A stretch of DNA of 17,676 nucleotides from Candidatus Zixiibacteriota bacterium (lineage in GTDB: Bacteria > Zixibacteria > MSB-5A5 > SM1-73). Positions 8,045 to 15,114 of the stretch are shown here, one piece after another (position 1 is the first letter of the stretch; every line of letters starts with the position of its first letter). The notes beneath the pieces were generated by a model. The model made no database searches. It saw nothing but the letters and a program-made list of their open reading frames with translations, and was not told where the DNA came from. The stretch spans positions 1 to 17,676 of the forward strand of contig JAGMFA010000024.1 in assembly GCA_023127875.1 (NCBI GenBank). Direction: 5' to 3'. The position numbers and the translations under genes were made by a program.

Positions 8045-9571
8045 AAAAACAAACTATCCAAGACCAAAAAGGAACATTTTGCGTACGGCTCAGTTATTGA
8101 AGCTTTAAGTTTTGGTCTCTATCCAGATAAAAGGCATGTTCTGCGGGAGTTTATTCAGAACGCTTTTGATGCATCAATTTCCTGGAGGGAAAAATCCGGC
8201 AGCTCCACGATAAGCCCAATTGAAGTAAAAATTGAGCAACCTTCCATTTTTGTTGCGGATCACGGGATGGGAATGGGAGAAGAGGAGGTAGAGAAGTATC
8301 GATATCTCGGTTATTCAGAAAAGGACAAGCGCAAAGAAGCAGGTTTCAGAGGAATAGGAAAAGATTCGGGTCTCGCAGTGGCCAAGAAAATTATTGTGAC
8401 GACATCGAAGTATGGAGTGGCGAAGGTTTTCACAGTGACAATTGATGCTCAGGCGATGCTTAAGGAGGTTGAGTCTACGAGGAATCCTCCCCTGGAGAAG
8501 CTTCTCCAAGACCATGGCGAAATCGACGAGCGGCTTGAGAACAAAGAAGCACACTACACTCTGGTAGAGCTTTATGAGATCCGCAAAGATGCTCAAATGT
8601 TGTTCAAGGTCGGCCAGATTAAGGACTACCTGCAAAGGAATTGCCCGGTGCCTTTTCATCCCGATTTCATTTTTGCCACTGAGATTGAAACGCGCCTAAA
8701 GGAAAACGTCGAAGAGTACCACGCGCTAGATATCCTCCTTAACGGACAACCGCTGTTCAAACCCTTTCCTTCCAACTACACGAGACCAGAATATGAGGAA
8801 ATCTTCGCCTCAGACGAGGATGGCTCGCCGTTGATAGCCGAGTGCTGGTATTGTGGGCACACGGAAAAGGGGCAATTCGAACAGAAGGAGGACAGCGGGC
8901 TGCTGTATAGACTTAAGAACTTCGCAATCGGAGATCGACACCTGACCCGCAAAACCCTTTGGCACGCCACGCCAGAGCGTGCGTTTTACTTTTTTGGAGA
9001 AATCCATGTTTTGGACAGTGGAGTGACCCCATCTGCTGACAGAGGAGACTTTGAGGATAACGACGCAAGAAACCGTCTATACAACAGGTGTCGGCGCATA
9101 TCACAGGTTTTGAATCGCAAAGCTGGAGCACAATCTGCTCGGAGGCGTTTCGGAGAGAAAACGGACGACACACTCAAGTTGTTGGACGATAAAGAGACGC
9201 AATGGAAACAAGGGACTTTGAAGGAGGTCCTGCGGCCGGATGTCAACTATCAAATCCGGAAATCTGTGGAGGATCTAGCAAAAAGGTTGCGGCAGACTGA
9301 AGGAAAGAAGACAAAAACGGAGGAGGACCACAAGCTTATTGAACAGAGCAAAAGAGTCATTTCAAAGACTAAAACCTTCCTCAGAAAACTCGAGCAGGCT
9401 GATTCTCGAAAATTCTATAGAGTTGACAGGGCACTCAGACTAAACCAGGAGGCAAAAAAAGTCTACGAGATAGTGACGGGTTGCTTGAGAGAAGAGTTTA
9501 GAGCTAATCCCGAATTGCTAGAGCGAGTTATTCAAAGAATCGATGATGCCTTGGTTAGAGCTTTTTCTTAA
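8042..9571 (+). CDS. HSP90/GHKL-type ATPase, accessory
   Basis: A 509-residue protein with an N-terminal HSP90-like ATP-binding domain. The N-box E36-x3-N40-x2-D43 (REFIQNAFDAS) matches the HSP90 pattern, where the Glu activates water and the Asn binds Mg. The adenine-contact motif is D73-H-G-M-G77, and the glycine lid is GFRGIGKDSG (101-110). Residues about 180-345 look like a middle domain, ending in SADRGDFEDNDARNRLYNR. Residues about 405-475 are very charged and probably coiled coil. It is shorter than HtpG (about 620-630) and lacks its dimerisation domain, so it is not the general chaperone. Such stand-alone HSP90-like ATPases occur in accessory regions, sometimes in defence loci. ATPase activity is likely, the client unknown. 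It begins the three-gene accessory block. Confidence 0.8.
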   Translation: MKNKLSKTKKEHFAYGSVIEALSFGLYPDKRHVLREFIQNAFDASISWREKSGSSTISPIEVKIEQPSIFVADHGMGMGEEEVEKYRYLGYSEKDKRKEAGFRGIGKDSGLAVAKKIIVTTSKYGVAKVFTVTIDAQAMLKEVESTRNPPLEKLLQDHGEIDERLENKEAHYTLVELYEIRKDAQMLFKVGQIKDYLQRNCPVPFHPDFIFATEIETRLKENVEEYHALDILLNGQPLFKPFPSNYTRPEYEEIFASDEDGSPLIAECWYCGHTEKGQFEQKEDSGLLYRLKNFAIGDRHLTRKTLWHATPERAFYFFGEIHVLDSGVTPSADRGDFEDNDARNRLYNRCRRISQVLNRKAGAQSARRRFGEKTDDTLKLLDDKETQWKQGTLKEVLRPDVNYQIRKSVEDLAKRLRQTEGKKTKTEEDHKLIEQSKRVISKTKTFLRKLEQADSRKFYRVDRALRLNQEAKKVYEIVTGCLREEFRANPELLERVIQRIDDALVRAFS

Positions 9572-9580
9572 ATAAGGGGC

Positions 9581-10474
9581 ATGAGGATGCGCAGATCGCG
9601 TTTTACCAAGAACAAACAGGTCGTCCGGGACCTTCAATACGAGTTAATCCAGAAGAAGTTGGTAAAGAAGTCCGGACGGTTGCGCTATTTTGGCCTTCCC
9701 TCTGACGAAATGAAAGATGTCCGGGACTGGAAGGATTCCTTCTCTGAATTTGTTGCTGTAGAGAGAGGTGAGCCAGAGAAACCTTGGAAGAAGCAGCACT
9801 CGTTAATGTTGACCGCCTTCCGATGCGGTCTACTCGGAAACGTGATTTTGTTGAGGGGAGATATCGACTCAATAATATTAGATGGAAAAGACGAATTTGG
9901 AAAAAGAACGCCATACCCTTTTGATGTTATCTCTTTGGATTACAGTGGAGGATTATTGTACCGAGACGCCCAAGGAAAACAGCGCCGGTTAGATGCGGTT
10001 CGCAAGCTCGTGGAGGTTCAATCCGCCCACAAGATAGATTACTTGCTCTTCATCTCCTGTAACTTGGACTGCAGCAAAGACGCAGAAATTCTGAGAAGTC
10101 TTGAAAACATAAAAACAGAACTCCAAAGATACGGCGCTAACGGTGAAAAAGTGATACGTGCCTATCTGGCTCACGACAATGATCAAGCGAGACTGAAGCT
10201 CTACGTACCCTACTTTATTAATCAAGTAGCTGCCTTCGTAAATTACGCGTGTGAAACTGAGAAGGTTAATTTCTATCTAGGCAACTTGGACACGCAAATG
10301 ATGAACTTCCGGTTTTACCTTAAGCCAGATCCCCGAACCACCGCCCCGAGATTCCCAAAAGAGCGGCTCGTCCAACTTATAAATAGCCCCATGCTCGAAA
10401 TAAGAAATGGAAAGACCACACAAGTAACACTTGGTCTGCCGAAATTGAGGGTCATGAATCTGTCAAAGCCATAG
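9581..10474 (+). CDS. Uncharacterised protein, possible Rossmann/methyltransferase-like fold
   Basis: I do not recognise this 297-residue protein. The first 30 residues are very basic. After that the order resembles a class I methyltransferase layout: RYFGLPSDEMKDVRDW (35-50), an acidic strand end FVAVERG (57-63), NVILLRGDIDSIIL (87-100), FDVISLDYSGG (114-124), then YLLFISCN (154-161). This is pattern similarity only. The usual glycine loop is absent, so S-adenosylmethionine binding is unproven and a catalytically dead or different ligand-binding fold is possible. It lies 9 bases after the ATPase gene. ATG 9581 is almost on top of AAGGGG (9574-9579), so the in-frame ATG at 9587, seven bases from that site, may be the real start. 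It probably acts with its two neighbours. Confidence 0.6.
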   Translation: MRMRRSRFTKNKQVVRDLQYELIQKKLVKKSGRLRYFGLPSDEMKDVRDWKDSFSEFVAVERGEPEKPWKKQHSLMLTAFRCGLLGNVILLRGDIDSIILDGKDEFGKRTPYPFDVISLDYSGGLLYRDAQGKQRRLDAVRKLVEVQSAHKIDYLLFISCNLDCSKDAEILRSLENIKTELQRYGANGEKVIRAYLAHDNDQARLKLYVPYFINQVAAFVNYACETEKVNFYLGNLDTQMMNFRFYLKPDPRTTAPRFPKERLVQLINSPMLEIRNGKTTQVTLGLPKLRVMNLSKP

Positions 10475-10478
10475 CGTA

Positions 10479-11561
10479 ATGACTGCAAGCAACAACAATC
10501 ATCGTAGAATTCTGCTGGTTGAACCTAGAAGATCGAGAAGTTACCATACGGCATATCCTCCCCTAGGTCTTCTCAAACTTGCGGCCTATCATAGAAGAAG
10601 AGGCGACTCCGTTCGACTCGTAAAGGGAATAGTAGACAATGGATTCAACCCACGCAAAATCTACATAACTAGCCTTTTTACGTATGCCTGGGAGCCAGTA
10701 CACGAAGTCATTGGTTTCTATGCCGGCATATACAAGAAGGCTGACATAATTGTCGGCGGTATTTATGCCACCTTATGCCCTGACCATCTTCGCGAGACCT
10801 TCAAAAATCGAATAAGAATCCATAAAGGATTATTTAAAAGAATAGATAATATTTTACCAGATTATTCTCTTGTGCCTGAATGGAAGGCGAGCATCGTTTT
10901 TTCTTCAAGAGGGTGCATTAGGAAATGTCCCTTTTGCTCTGTACATAAGTTGGAACCAGAGTTTCAAGCAAGGAAATCAATAAAGAAGCTGATACATCCC
11001 GGATACAAAAAAGTCATATTCTGGGACAACAATATCCTTGCCTCTCCTTACTGGAGAGATATCTTCGATGAGCTTAAAGAACTCAATCTTGAGGTAGACT
11101 TCAATCAAGGGCTGGATGCCCGATTACTAACCGAAGAGGTCGCTTTGCGACTTAAGAGATTAAAAGTGCCGATTGTAAGATTAGCTTATGATACCCCAGG
11201 GATAAGAAGGCCTCTTCAGAGAGCAATAGCACTTTTAAAGGATGTAGGCATAAGAGGAAGAAGAATTATAGTTTACTGCCTGCACAACCACAAAAATGAC
11301 GATCCAGAGAACTTTCTTTTCCGCATAAAGGATCTTTTGGAATGGGGTGTCGTTGCCTATCCCATGAGATATGAGCCATTGAAGCCAATGCCTAAGAATA
11401 CTTACGTTTCTCCTAATTGGACTGCTCAACAACTTGAAATGATACAAAGAGCGAGGAGAGTCATTGGGTATGGCGGTGCGTTTCCGCCTTATGAAGGATT
11501 AAGAAAAAAGATAATAAGAGCAAAAACCTTTGAAAAAGCGTTCAAGCTGAGATATGTTTAG
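10479..11561 (+). CDS. Radical SAM protein with B12-binding-like N-terminal domain
   Basis: A 360-residue radical S-adenosylmethionine enzyme. The [4Fe-4S] motif C146-x3-C150-x2-C153 sits in FSSRGCIRKCPFCSVHKLEP. Residues about 10-110 look like the Rossmann domain of B12-dependent radical SAM proteins (ILLVEP, YPPLGLLKLAAYHRRRGDSV, IVGGIYATLCPDH), but the cobalamin-ligating DxHxxG is not present, so cobalamin may bind differently or not at all. The barrel continues with FWDNNIL and DFNQGLDARLL (207-217), then LAYDTPG and a basic C-terminus. Substrate is unknown; nucleic acid or protein modification are both possible. It starts 4 bases after the previous stop with no clear ribosome site, consistent with coupling, and its stop lies just beyond the first possible start of the next gene. 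Confidence 0.8.
   Translation: MTASNNNHRRILLVEPRRSRSYHTAYPPLGLLKLAAYHRRRGDSVRLVKGIVDNGFNPRKIYITSLFTYAWEPVHEVIGFYAGIYKKADIIVGGIYATLCPDHLRETFKNRIRIHKGLFKRIDNILPDYSLVPEWKASIVFSSRGCIRKCPFCSVHKLEPEFQARKSIKKLIHPGYKKVIFWDNNILASPYWRDIFDELKELNLEVDFNQGLDARLLTEEVALRLKRLKVPIVRLAYDTPGIRRPLQRAIALLKDVGIRGRRIIVYCLHNHKNDDPENFLFRIKDLLEWGVVAYPMRYEPLKPMPKNTYVSPNWTAQQLEMIQRARRVIGYGGAFPPYEGLRKKIIRAKTFEKAFKLRYV
11549..11556 (+). repeat. Right copy of 8-bp direct repeat GAGATATG
   Basis: Matches 8037-8044 exactly. It lies inside the last codons of the radical SAM gene and contains the upstream alternative ATG (11554) of the FtsB-like gene. Confidence 0.35.
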
Positions 11562-11568
11562 AGGGAAG

Positions 11569-11988
11569 ATGGCCAGAAGAAAAAAGAAAAAAGATTTTCC
11601 GACGAGTAGTTTCTTCAACAAGGTAAAACAGCGAAGTGCTCGAAGGAAAAAAACGGTCAAAAGGATTTTGTTACTTTTGGTCTTCGCCTTCTTAGCCTAT
11701 CGTTTCTTTACTGGACCTTATGGATTTGTTCAGATTCATTCTCGTTGGAAAGATAAAAAGAGCTTGGAAAAAGAATCCAAAATGCTTGACGCTGAAATCG
11801 TTGATTTAGAAATTGAGAAAAAAAGGCTCACCGATGATGAATTCTATATAGAAAAACAAGCCAGAGAGAGATTGGGTATGCTAAAAGAGGGGGAAAAAGT
11901 ATACCGGATCATCCACGAAGACAAATCCAAACCCACAGAAGAAAAGAAATCCGACCAACCCGCCGCACCCGATTCCCTATCCCCATGA
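11569..11988 (+). CDS. FtsB/DivIC-family septum formation protein
   Basis: A small divisome bitopic protein, 139 residues from ATG 11569. Order: a very basic cytoplasmic tail (RRKKKKDF...), one membrane helix (VKRILLLLVFAFLAYRFF), an extracytoplasmic coiled coil (KSLEKESKMLDAEIVDLEIEKKRL), then the family signature DEFYIEKQARERLGMLKEGEKVYR, and a Pro/Lys/Glu-rich tail. FtsB/DivIC bridges FtsL and FtsQ/DivIB and relays activation of septal peptidoglycan synthesis. A start five codons upstream (11554) is in frame but overlaps the radical SAM gene. The 11569 ATG has GAGGGA just before it and is preferred. Its stop overlaps recO (ATGA at 11985-11988). Confidence 0.85.
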   Translation: MARRKKKKDFPTSSFFNKVKQRSARRKKTVKRILLLLVFAFLAYRFFTGPYGFVQIHSRWKDKKSLEKESKMLDAEIVDLEIEKKRLTDDEFYIEKQARERLGMLKEGEKVYRIIHEDKSKPTEEKKSDQPAAPDSLSP

Positions 11989-12761
11989 GCATCACCAAGA
12001 CCGAAGCCATCGTTTTGAAAAGCATTAAATTTGGCGACACCTCCAAAATCGCCACTCTGTATACTAAAGATCACGGCAAGATCAAAGTCATTGCCAAGGG
12101 AATCAGAAAGCCTAAAAGCAGACTGGCTGGAGCTTTACAAACCCTATCACACATTCAGATCGTCTTCTATAAAAAACAAACCACAGAGATCTATCTTTTA
12201 TCCCAGAGCGATACAATAAAATCGTATCAGTCACTTTATAAGGATTTAAATAGATACATCTTTGCCTCCGCTGTTTTAGAGCTTTTGGATCGACTTATCA
12301 CTGGAGAGGAATCAAATCCCCAACTTTTTGAGTTGACAAAAGTCACTTTATCTTTCATGGAAAGCTGTCCTGAAGAATTGGTGGAGAAATCCTTCACCTA
12401 TTATGCTCTGAAATTAACCCATCTTCTGGGATATAAGCCAAAGTTCGATAAATGTGTAAGTTGTAATAAACATGCAGAGGGGAAATTCATATTGTTTAGC
12501 CCCGAAAAAGGAGGTATCATTTGCAAAAGGTGTGCCAGATCGGACCAGGCATATCTCAGATTATCAAAAGATTCCGTTACTTCAGCGCTTAAACTTCAAT
12601 CCATAAAGACCGAAGATTTAAATACGTATAACATTCCAAAGGAACACTTAAAGGAGCTTTCAAGTGTGATCCTTAATCTTTTGGATTATCATACCGGAAG
12701 AGGGAAAGAGCTGAAGTCATTGGAATTCTTGAAAACTGATGAAAGCTTCAAGCAAGATTAG
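11985..12761 (+). CDS. recO: DNA repair protein RecO
   Basis: RecO of 258 residues, the mediator that with RecR (and RecF) loads RecA on SSB-coated single-stranded DNA and anneals strands. The N-terminal OB domain (about 1-80) opens with the typical TEAIVLKSIKFGDTSKI and LYTKDHGKIKVIAKGIRKPKSR. The helical C-terminal part contains a zinc finger with C157-x2-C160 and C180-x2-C183. The four-base overlap with the upstream division gene implies coupled translation. Length and motif order are normal. Confidence 0.93.
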   Translation: MSITKTEAIVLKSIKFGDTSKIATLYTKDHGKIKVIAKGIRKPKSRLAGALQTLSHIQIVFYKKQTTEIYLLSQSDTIKSYQSLYKDLNRYIFASAVLELLDRLITGEESNPQLFELTKVTLSFMESCPEELVEKSFTYYALKLTHLLGYKPKFDKCVSCNKHAEGKFILFSPEKGGIICKRCARSDQAYLRLSKDSVTSALKLQSIKTEDLNTYNIPKEHLKELSSVILNLLDYHTGRGKELKSLEFLKTDESFKQD

Positions 12762-12828
12762 TCTGCAAGAACAATAGAAAAGACTGAATTTCATGGCGTA
12801 TCCTCAAATGAGAAAATTTCGAGCTACC

Positions 12829-12837
12829 AAGGAGGAG
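12829..12837 (+). promoter_or_regulatory. Shine-Dalgarno supporting a GTG start of glyS
   Basis: AAGGAGGAG precedes GTG 12840 by only a few bases. The overlapping ATG at 12838 is out of frame with the synthetase, so GTG is the start. Confidence 0.65.
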
Positions 12838-12839
12838 AT

Positions 12840-14162
12840 GTGGCAAAAAAGAAGGAACCGGATTTAATGGACAAACTGGTCTCCCTGTGCAAAAGGAGAG
12901 GTTTTATCTTTCAATCCTCAGAGATATACGGTGGGATCAATAGCTGTTGGGACTACGGTCCCTTTGGGGTGGAGTTGAAGAAAAATATCAAGGATCATTG
13001 GTGGAGATGCATGACCCAAACTCGGAATGACATCGAGGGAGTGGATGCTTCCATCCTGATGCATCCCAAGGTGTGGGAAACCTCAGGACACGTGGAGGGT
13101 TTCACCGATCCCATGGTGGACTGTAAAAAGTGCAAGCAAAGATTTAGGGCTGACGATGTAGAGGGTTCCGTTTGTCCTGCCTGCGGCGGGGATCTTACCG
13201 ATGCGCGCATGTTCAACCTGATGTTCAAAACACACATGGGACCGGTGGAGGATGAAGCGTCAGTAGTCTATTTAAGACCTGAAACCGCCCAAGGAATCTA
13301 TGTGAATTTTCTGAACGTGATGGGACCCGCCCGTCAGAAGATCCCTTTCGGCATTGCTCAGATAGGTAAGGCGTTCAGGAATGAAATCTCACCGGGCAAC
13401 TTCATCTTTCGCTCCCGTGAATTCGAACAGATGGAGATGCAGTATTTCATCAATCCCAAAGAGGAAGATAAATGGATCGATTACTGGAAAGAACAGAGGA
13501 TGAAGTGGTACGTTGATTTAGGGATCAGGAAGGAGAACTTAAAGCTCCATCAGCACGACAAAAAAGAGTTAGCCCACTACGCCAAGATGGCTTACGATAT
13601 CGAATATAATTTCCCCTTTGGCTGGAAAGAGATTGAGGGGATACATAACCGCACCGATTATGATCTGTCCCGTCACAGTCAAGCCACAGGCAAAGACCTC
13701 TCCTATTTCGATGACCAGACCAAGGAGAGGTTCATCCCCTATATAATAGAAACCTCTGCAGGTGTTGATCGAAGCATGCTGGTTTGTCTGGTAGATGCAT
13801 ACCATGAGGAGGAAGTGAAAGGCGAAAAAAGAGTGGTCTTGCGACTTAATCCAAAAATCGCCCCGGTCAAAGCCTCTATTCTTCCTTTAGTGAATCGGGA
13901 CAATATGCCGGAGATTGCCCAAAAGATCGCCAAGATGCTAAGACCTCATTTTAACGTGTTTTACGATGACAGGGGCGCGGTGGGAAGACGCTATCGCCGT
14001 CAGGATGAGGCTGGCACACCTTTCGGCATCACCGTCGATTCTCAAACCTTAGAGGATGAAACCGTCACCTTAAGGGAAAGAGACTCCATGGAACAGACCC
14101 GACATAAAATCGACGATTTAATTGCTGTTTTGAACAAAAAGATTTCCGGGGACGAGTCTTAG
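12840..14162 (+). CDS. glyS: Glycyl-tRNA synthetase, alpha2 (single-chain) type
   Basis: Class II aminoacyl-tRNA synthetase charging tRNA-Gly, 440 residues, of the homodimeric type (as in Bacillus, archaea and eukaryotes), not the GlyQ/GlyS heterotetramer. The start reads DKLVSLCKRRGFIFQSSEIYGG and WDYGPFGVELKKNI. A zinc-like C95-x2-C98 and C112-x2-C115 insertion follows. LRPETAQGIYVNF (145-157), motif 2 FRNEISPGNFIFRSREFEQ (179-197) and motif 3 near GVDRSM (308-313) make up the active site. The anticodon-binding domain occupies about 340-440, with VGRRYRRQDEAGTPFGITVD. It follows recO by 78 bp. No terminator is visible before the repeats downstream. Confidence 0.96.
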   Translation: MAKKKEPDLMDKLVSLCKRRGFIFQSSEIYGGINSCWDYGPFGVELKKNIKDHWWRCMTQTRNDIEGVDASILMHPKVWETSGHVEGFTDPMVDCKKCKQRFRADDVEGSVCPACGGDLTDARMFNLMFKTHMGPVEDEASVVYLRPETAQGIYVNFLNVMGPARQKIPFGIAQIGKAFRNEISPGNFIFRSREFEQMEMQYFINPKEEDKWIDYWKEQRMKWYVDLGIRKENLKLHQHDKKELAHYAKMAYDIEYNFPFGWKEIEGIHNRTDYDLSRHSQATGKDLSYFDDQTKERFIPYIIETSAGVDRSMLVCLVDAYHEEEVKGEKRVVLRLNPKIAPVKASILPLVNRDNMPEIAQKIAKMLRPHFNVFYDDRGAVGRRYRRQDEAGTPFGITVDSQTLEDETVTLRERDSMEQTRHKIDDLIAVLNKKISGDES

Positions 14163-14187
14163 TTATCATGTATATACCTCGTCCGTT

Positions 14188-14213
14188 GTTTCGGGGTACC
14201 CCTACCCAGAAAC
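14188..14213. repeat. Short hairpin upstream of RAYT remnant
   Basis: GTTTCGGGGTA (14188-14198) pairs with TACCCAGAAAC (14203-14213) with one mismatch around a CCCC loop. It shares GTTTC/GAAAC ends with the hairpin at 14303-14342. Confidence 0.6.
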
Positions 14214-14219
14214 ATAAAA

Positions 14220-14272
14220 GGTGCAGGGTAAGGGCTTGCCCTGAGGGCGCAAGCCGAAGGGTACCCCGCACC
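14220..14272. repeat. 53-bp REP-like palindrome, left copy
   Basis: Outer arms GGTGCAGGGTA (14220-14230) and TACCCCGCACC (14262-14272) pair with one mismatch. Inside is a second stem, GGCTTG/CAAGCC (14233-14238/14250-14255) with CCC/GGG. The element is 53 bp and, by my alignment, matches the copy at 14898-14950 at 51 of 53 positions in the same orientation. Confidence 0.8.
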
Positions 14273-14302
14273 AACACAAGGATGAAGAAGAATTTATCAG
14301 TT

Positions 14303-14342
14303 GTTTCAGGGTGCCCTTCAGGATGAACCCTCACCCCGAAAC
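14303..14342. repeat. Hairpin just upstream of the RAYT remnant
   Basis: GTTTCAGGGTG (14303-14313) pairs with CACCCCGAAAC (14332-14342) apart from one A-C. The 9-mer TGAACCCTC at 14324-14332 recurs at 17631-17639 and, inverted, at 158-166, linking the repeat families. Confidence 0.6.
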
Positions 14343-14359
14343 ACAAAAAACATTAGAAA

Positions 14360-14894
14360 ATGCCTAAGTGGAAAAACATATCTTTAGAAGGCTACGCCTA
14401 TTTTATTACCACCAAGATAAAAAACTATATTAAGGTCTTCGAAACTAAACCATACTTTGACATAATTATCGAAAACCTAAATTTTTATCGACATGAATTT
14501 GGTTCCAAGCTATGGGCATATGTGATTATGCCAGAACATGTTCACTTAATGATTTATTTAAGGGATAAGAATAATTTGTCAAAGATAATGGAGGAGTTCA
14601 AAATGTATACTTCTAAACAAATACTGGCGCAGTTGAAGAAAGACAAGAAGTCCCATTTGATGGAACTATTTACCATTGTAAATCCAAAGAAAGAAAAGCA
14701 TATGGTTTGGGAAGAGGGTTTCAGAGGTTTGGGAATCCATTCGGAGAAAGTATTCAAAATCAAAAATGGACTACATTCACAATAACCCGGTAAAGAGAGG
14801 ACTGGCAAAGAAACCAGAAGATTACCTCTATTCCAGCTACAGAAATTATTATTGCGATGACAATTCAACTATCGAATTAGATCCGATCATTTGA
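14360..14894 (+). pseudogene. REP-associated tyrosine transposase (RAYT, Y1/IS200-like), frameshifted
   Basis: A single-strand HUH/Y1 transposase of the REP-associated type, cut by one extra base in the A5 run at 14762-14766. The first frame gives 141 residues with N-terminal LEGYAYFITTKI, the HUH motif MPEHVHLMI, FKMYTSKQIL and VWEEGFRGLGIHSEKVFKIK, then leaves the family and stops at 14785. The next frame resumes exactly with MDYIHNNPVKRGL...LYSSYRNYY and ends at 14894. Repaired, it would be about 177 residues, the normal family length. In the characterised E. coli RAYT the catalytic Tyr lies in the corresponding VDYIYINPV segment, so here the Tyr is in the lost frame and the protein should be inactive. 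Sequencing error in the homopolymer is the alternative. It is flanked by 53-bp palindromes. Confidence 0.85.
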
Positions 14895-14897
14895 TGT

Positions 14898-14950
14898 GGT
14901 GCGGGGTAAGGGCTTGCCCTGAGGGCGGAAGCCGAAGGGTACCCCGCACC
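14898..14950. repeat. 53-bp REP-like palindrome, right copy
   Basis: Outer arms GGTGCGGGGTA (14898-14908) and TACCCCGCACC (14940-14950) are perfectly complementary over 11 bases, with an inner stem at GGCTT/AAGCC and CCC/GGG. It begins three bases after the stop of the transposase remnant and has the same orientation as 14220-14272. Confidence 0.8.
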
Positions 14951-15031
14951 AACGAGTTGAATCTCCTCTTTTCACTTAGATACCTCTTTTAACACTCCCC
15001 TTCTTCATCCAAGACAACCCCACAGGGTGGA

Positions 15032-15084
15032 AACTTTCTACCTGTTTAGTTACAAGATAACGTAAGAAAGTTGTTGTTTTTTTA
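15032..15084 (+). terminator. Possible stem-loop with T-run upstream of yggS
   Basis: AACTTTCT (15032-15039) pairs perfectly with AGAAAGTT (15065-15072). The 25-base interior contains a small GTTA/TAAC stem, and GTTGTTTTTTT follows. It could be an intrinsic terminator isolating the yggS operon from the repeat region, or a regulatory hairpin, since the T-run overlaps the predicted -35 box. The stem is AT-rich. Confidence 0.35.
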
Positions 15085-15103
15085 GGGCAATTGATATTAT
15101 ATT
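15074..15103 (+). promoter_or_regulatory. Promoter for yggS-yggT-divIVA-PNP operon
   Basis: TTGTTT (15074-15079), an 18-bp spacer and TATATT (15098-15103) form a plausible promoter. The predicted start near 15110 leaves only about five bases before ATG 15115, with no Shine-Dalgarno, so the transcript would be nearly leaderless. Confidence 0.5.
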
Positions 15104-15114
15104 GCAACGTTAAA

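Noticed and set aside
8042..11561. Assignment of the accessory block to a named defence system
   Set aside because: HSP90-like ATPases appear in several defence contexts, but no nuclease, helicase, protease or recognised effector is present here and I cannot match the trio to a described system.
14762..14768. Programmed ribosomal frameshift in the RAYT gene
   Set aside because: Joining the frames needs a +1 shift at an A5 run with no slippery heptamer or obvious stimulatory element. A one-base lesion or sequencing error is simpler.
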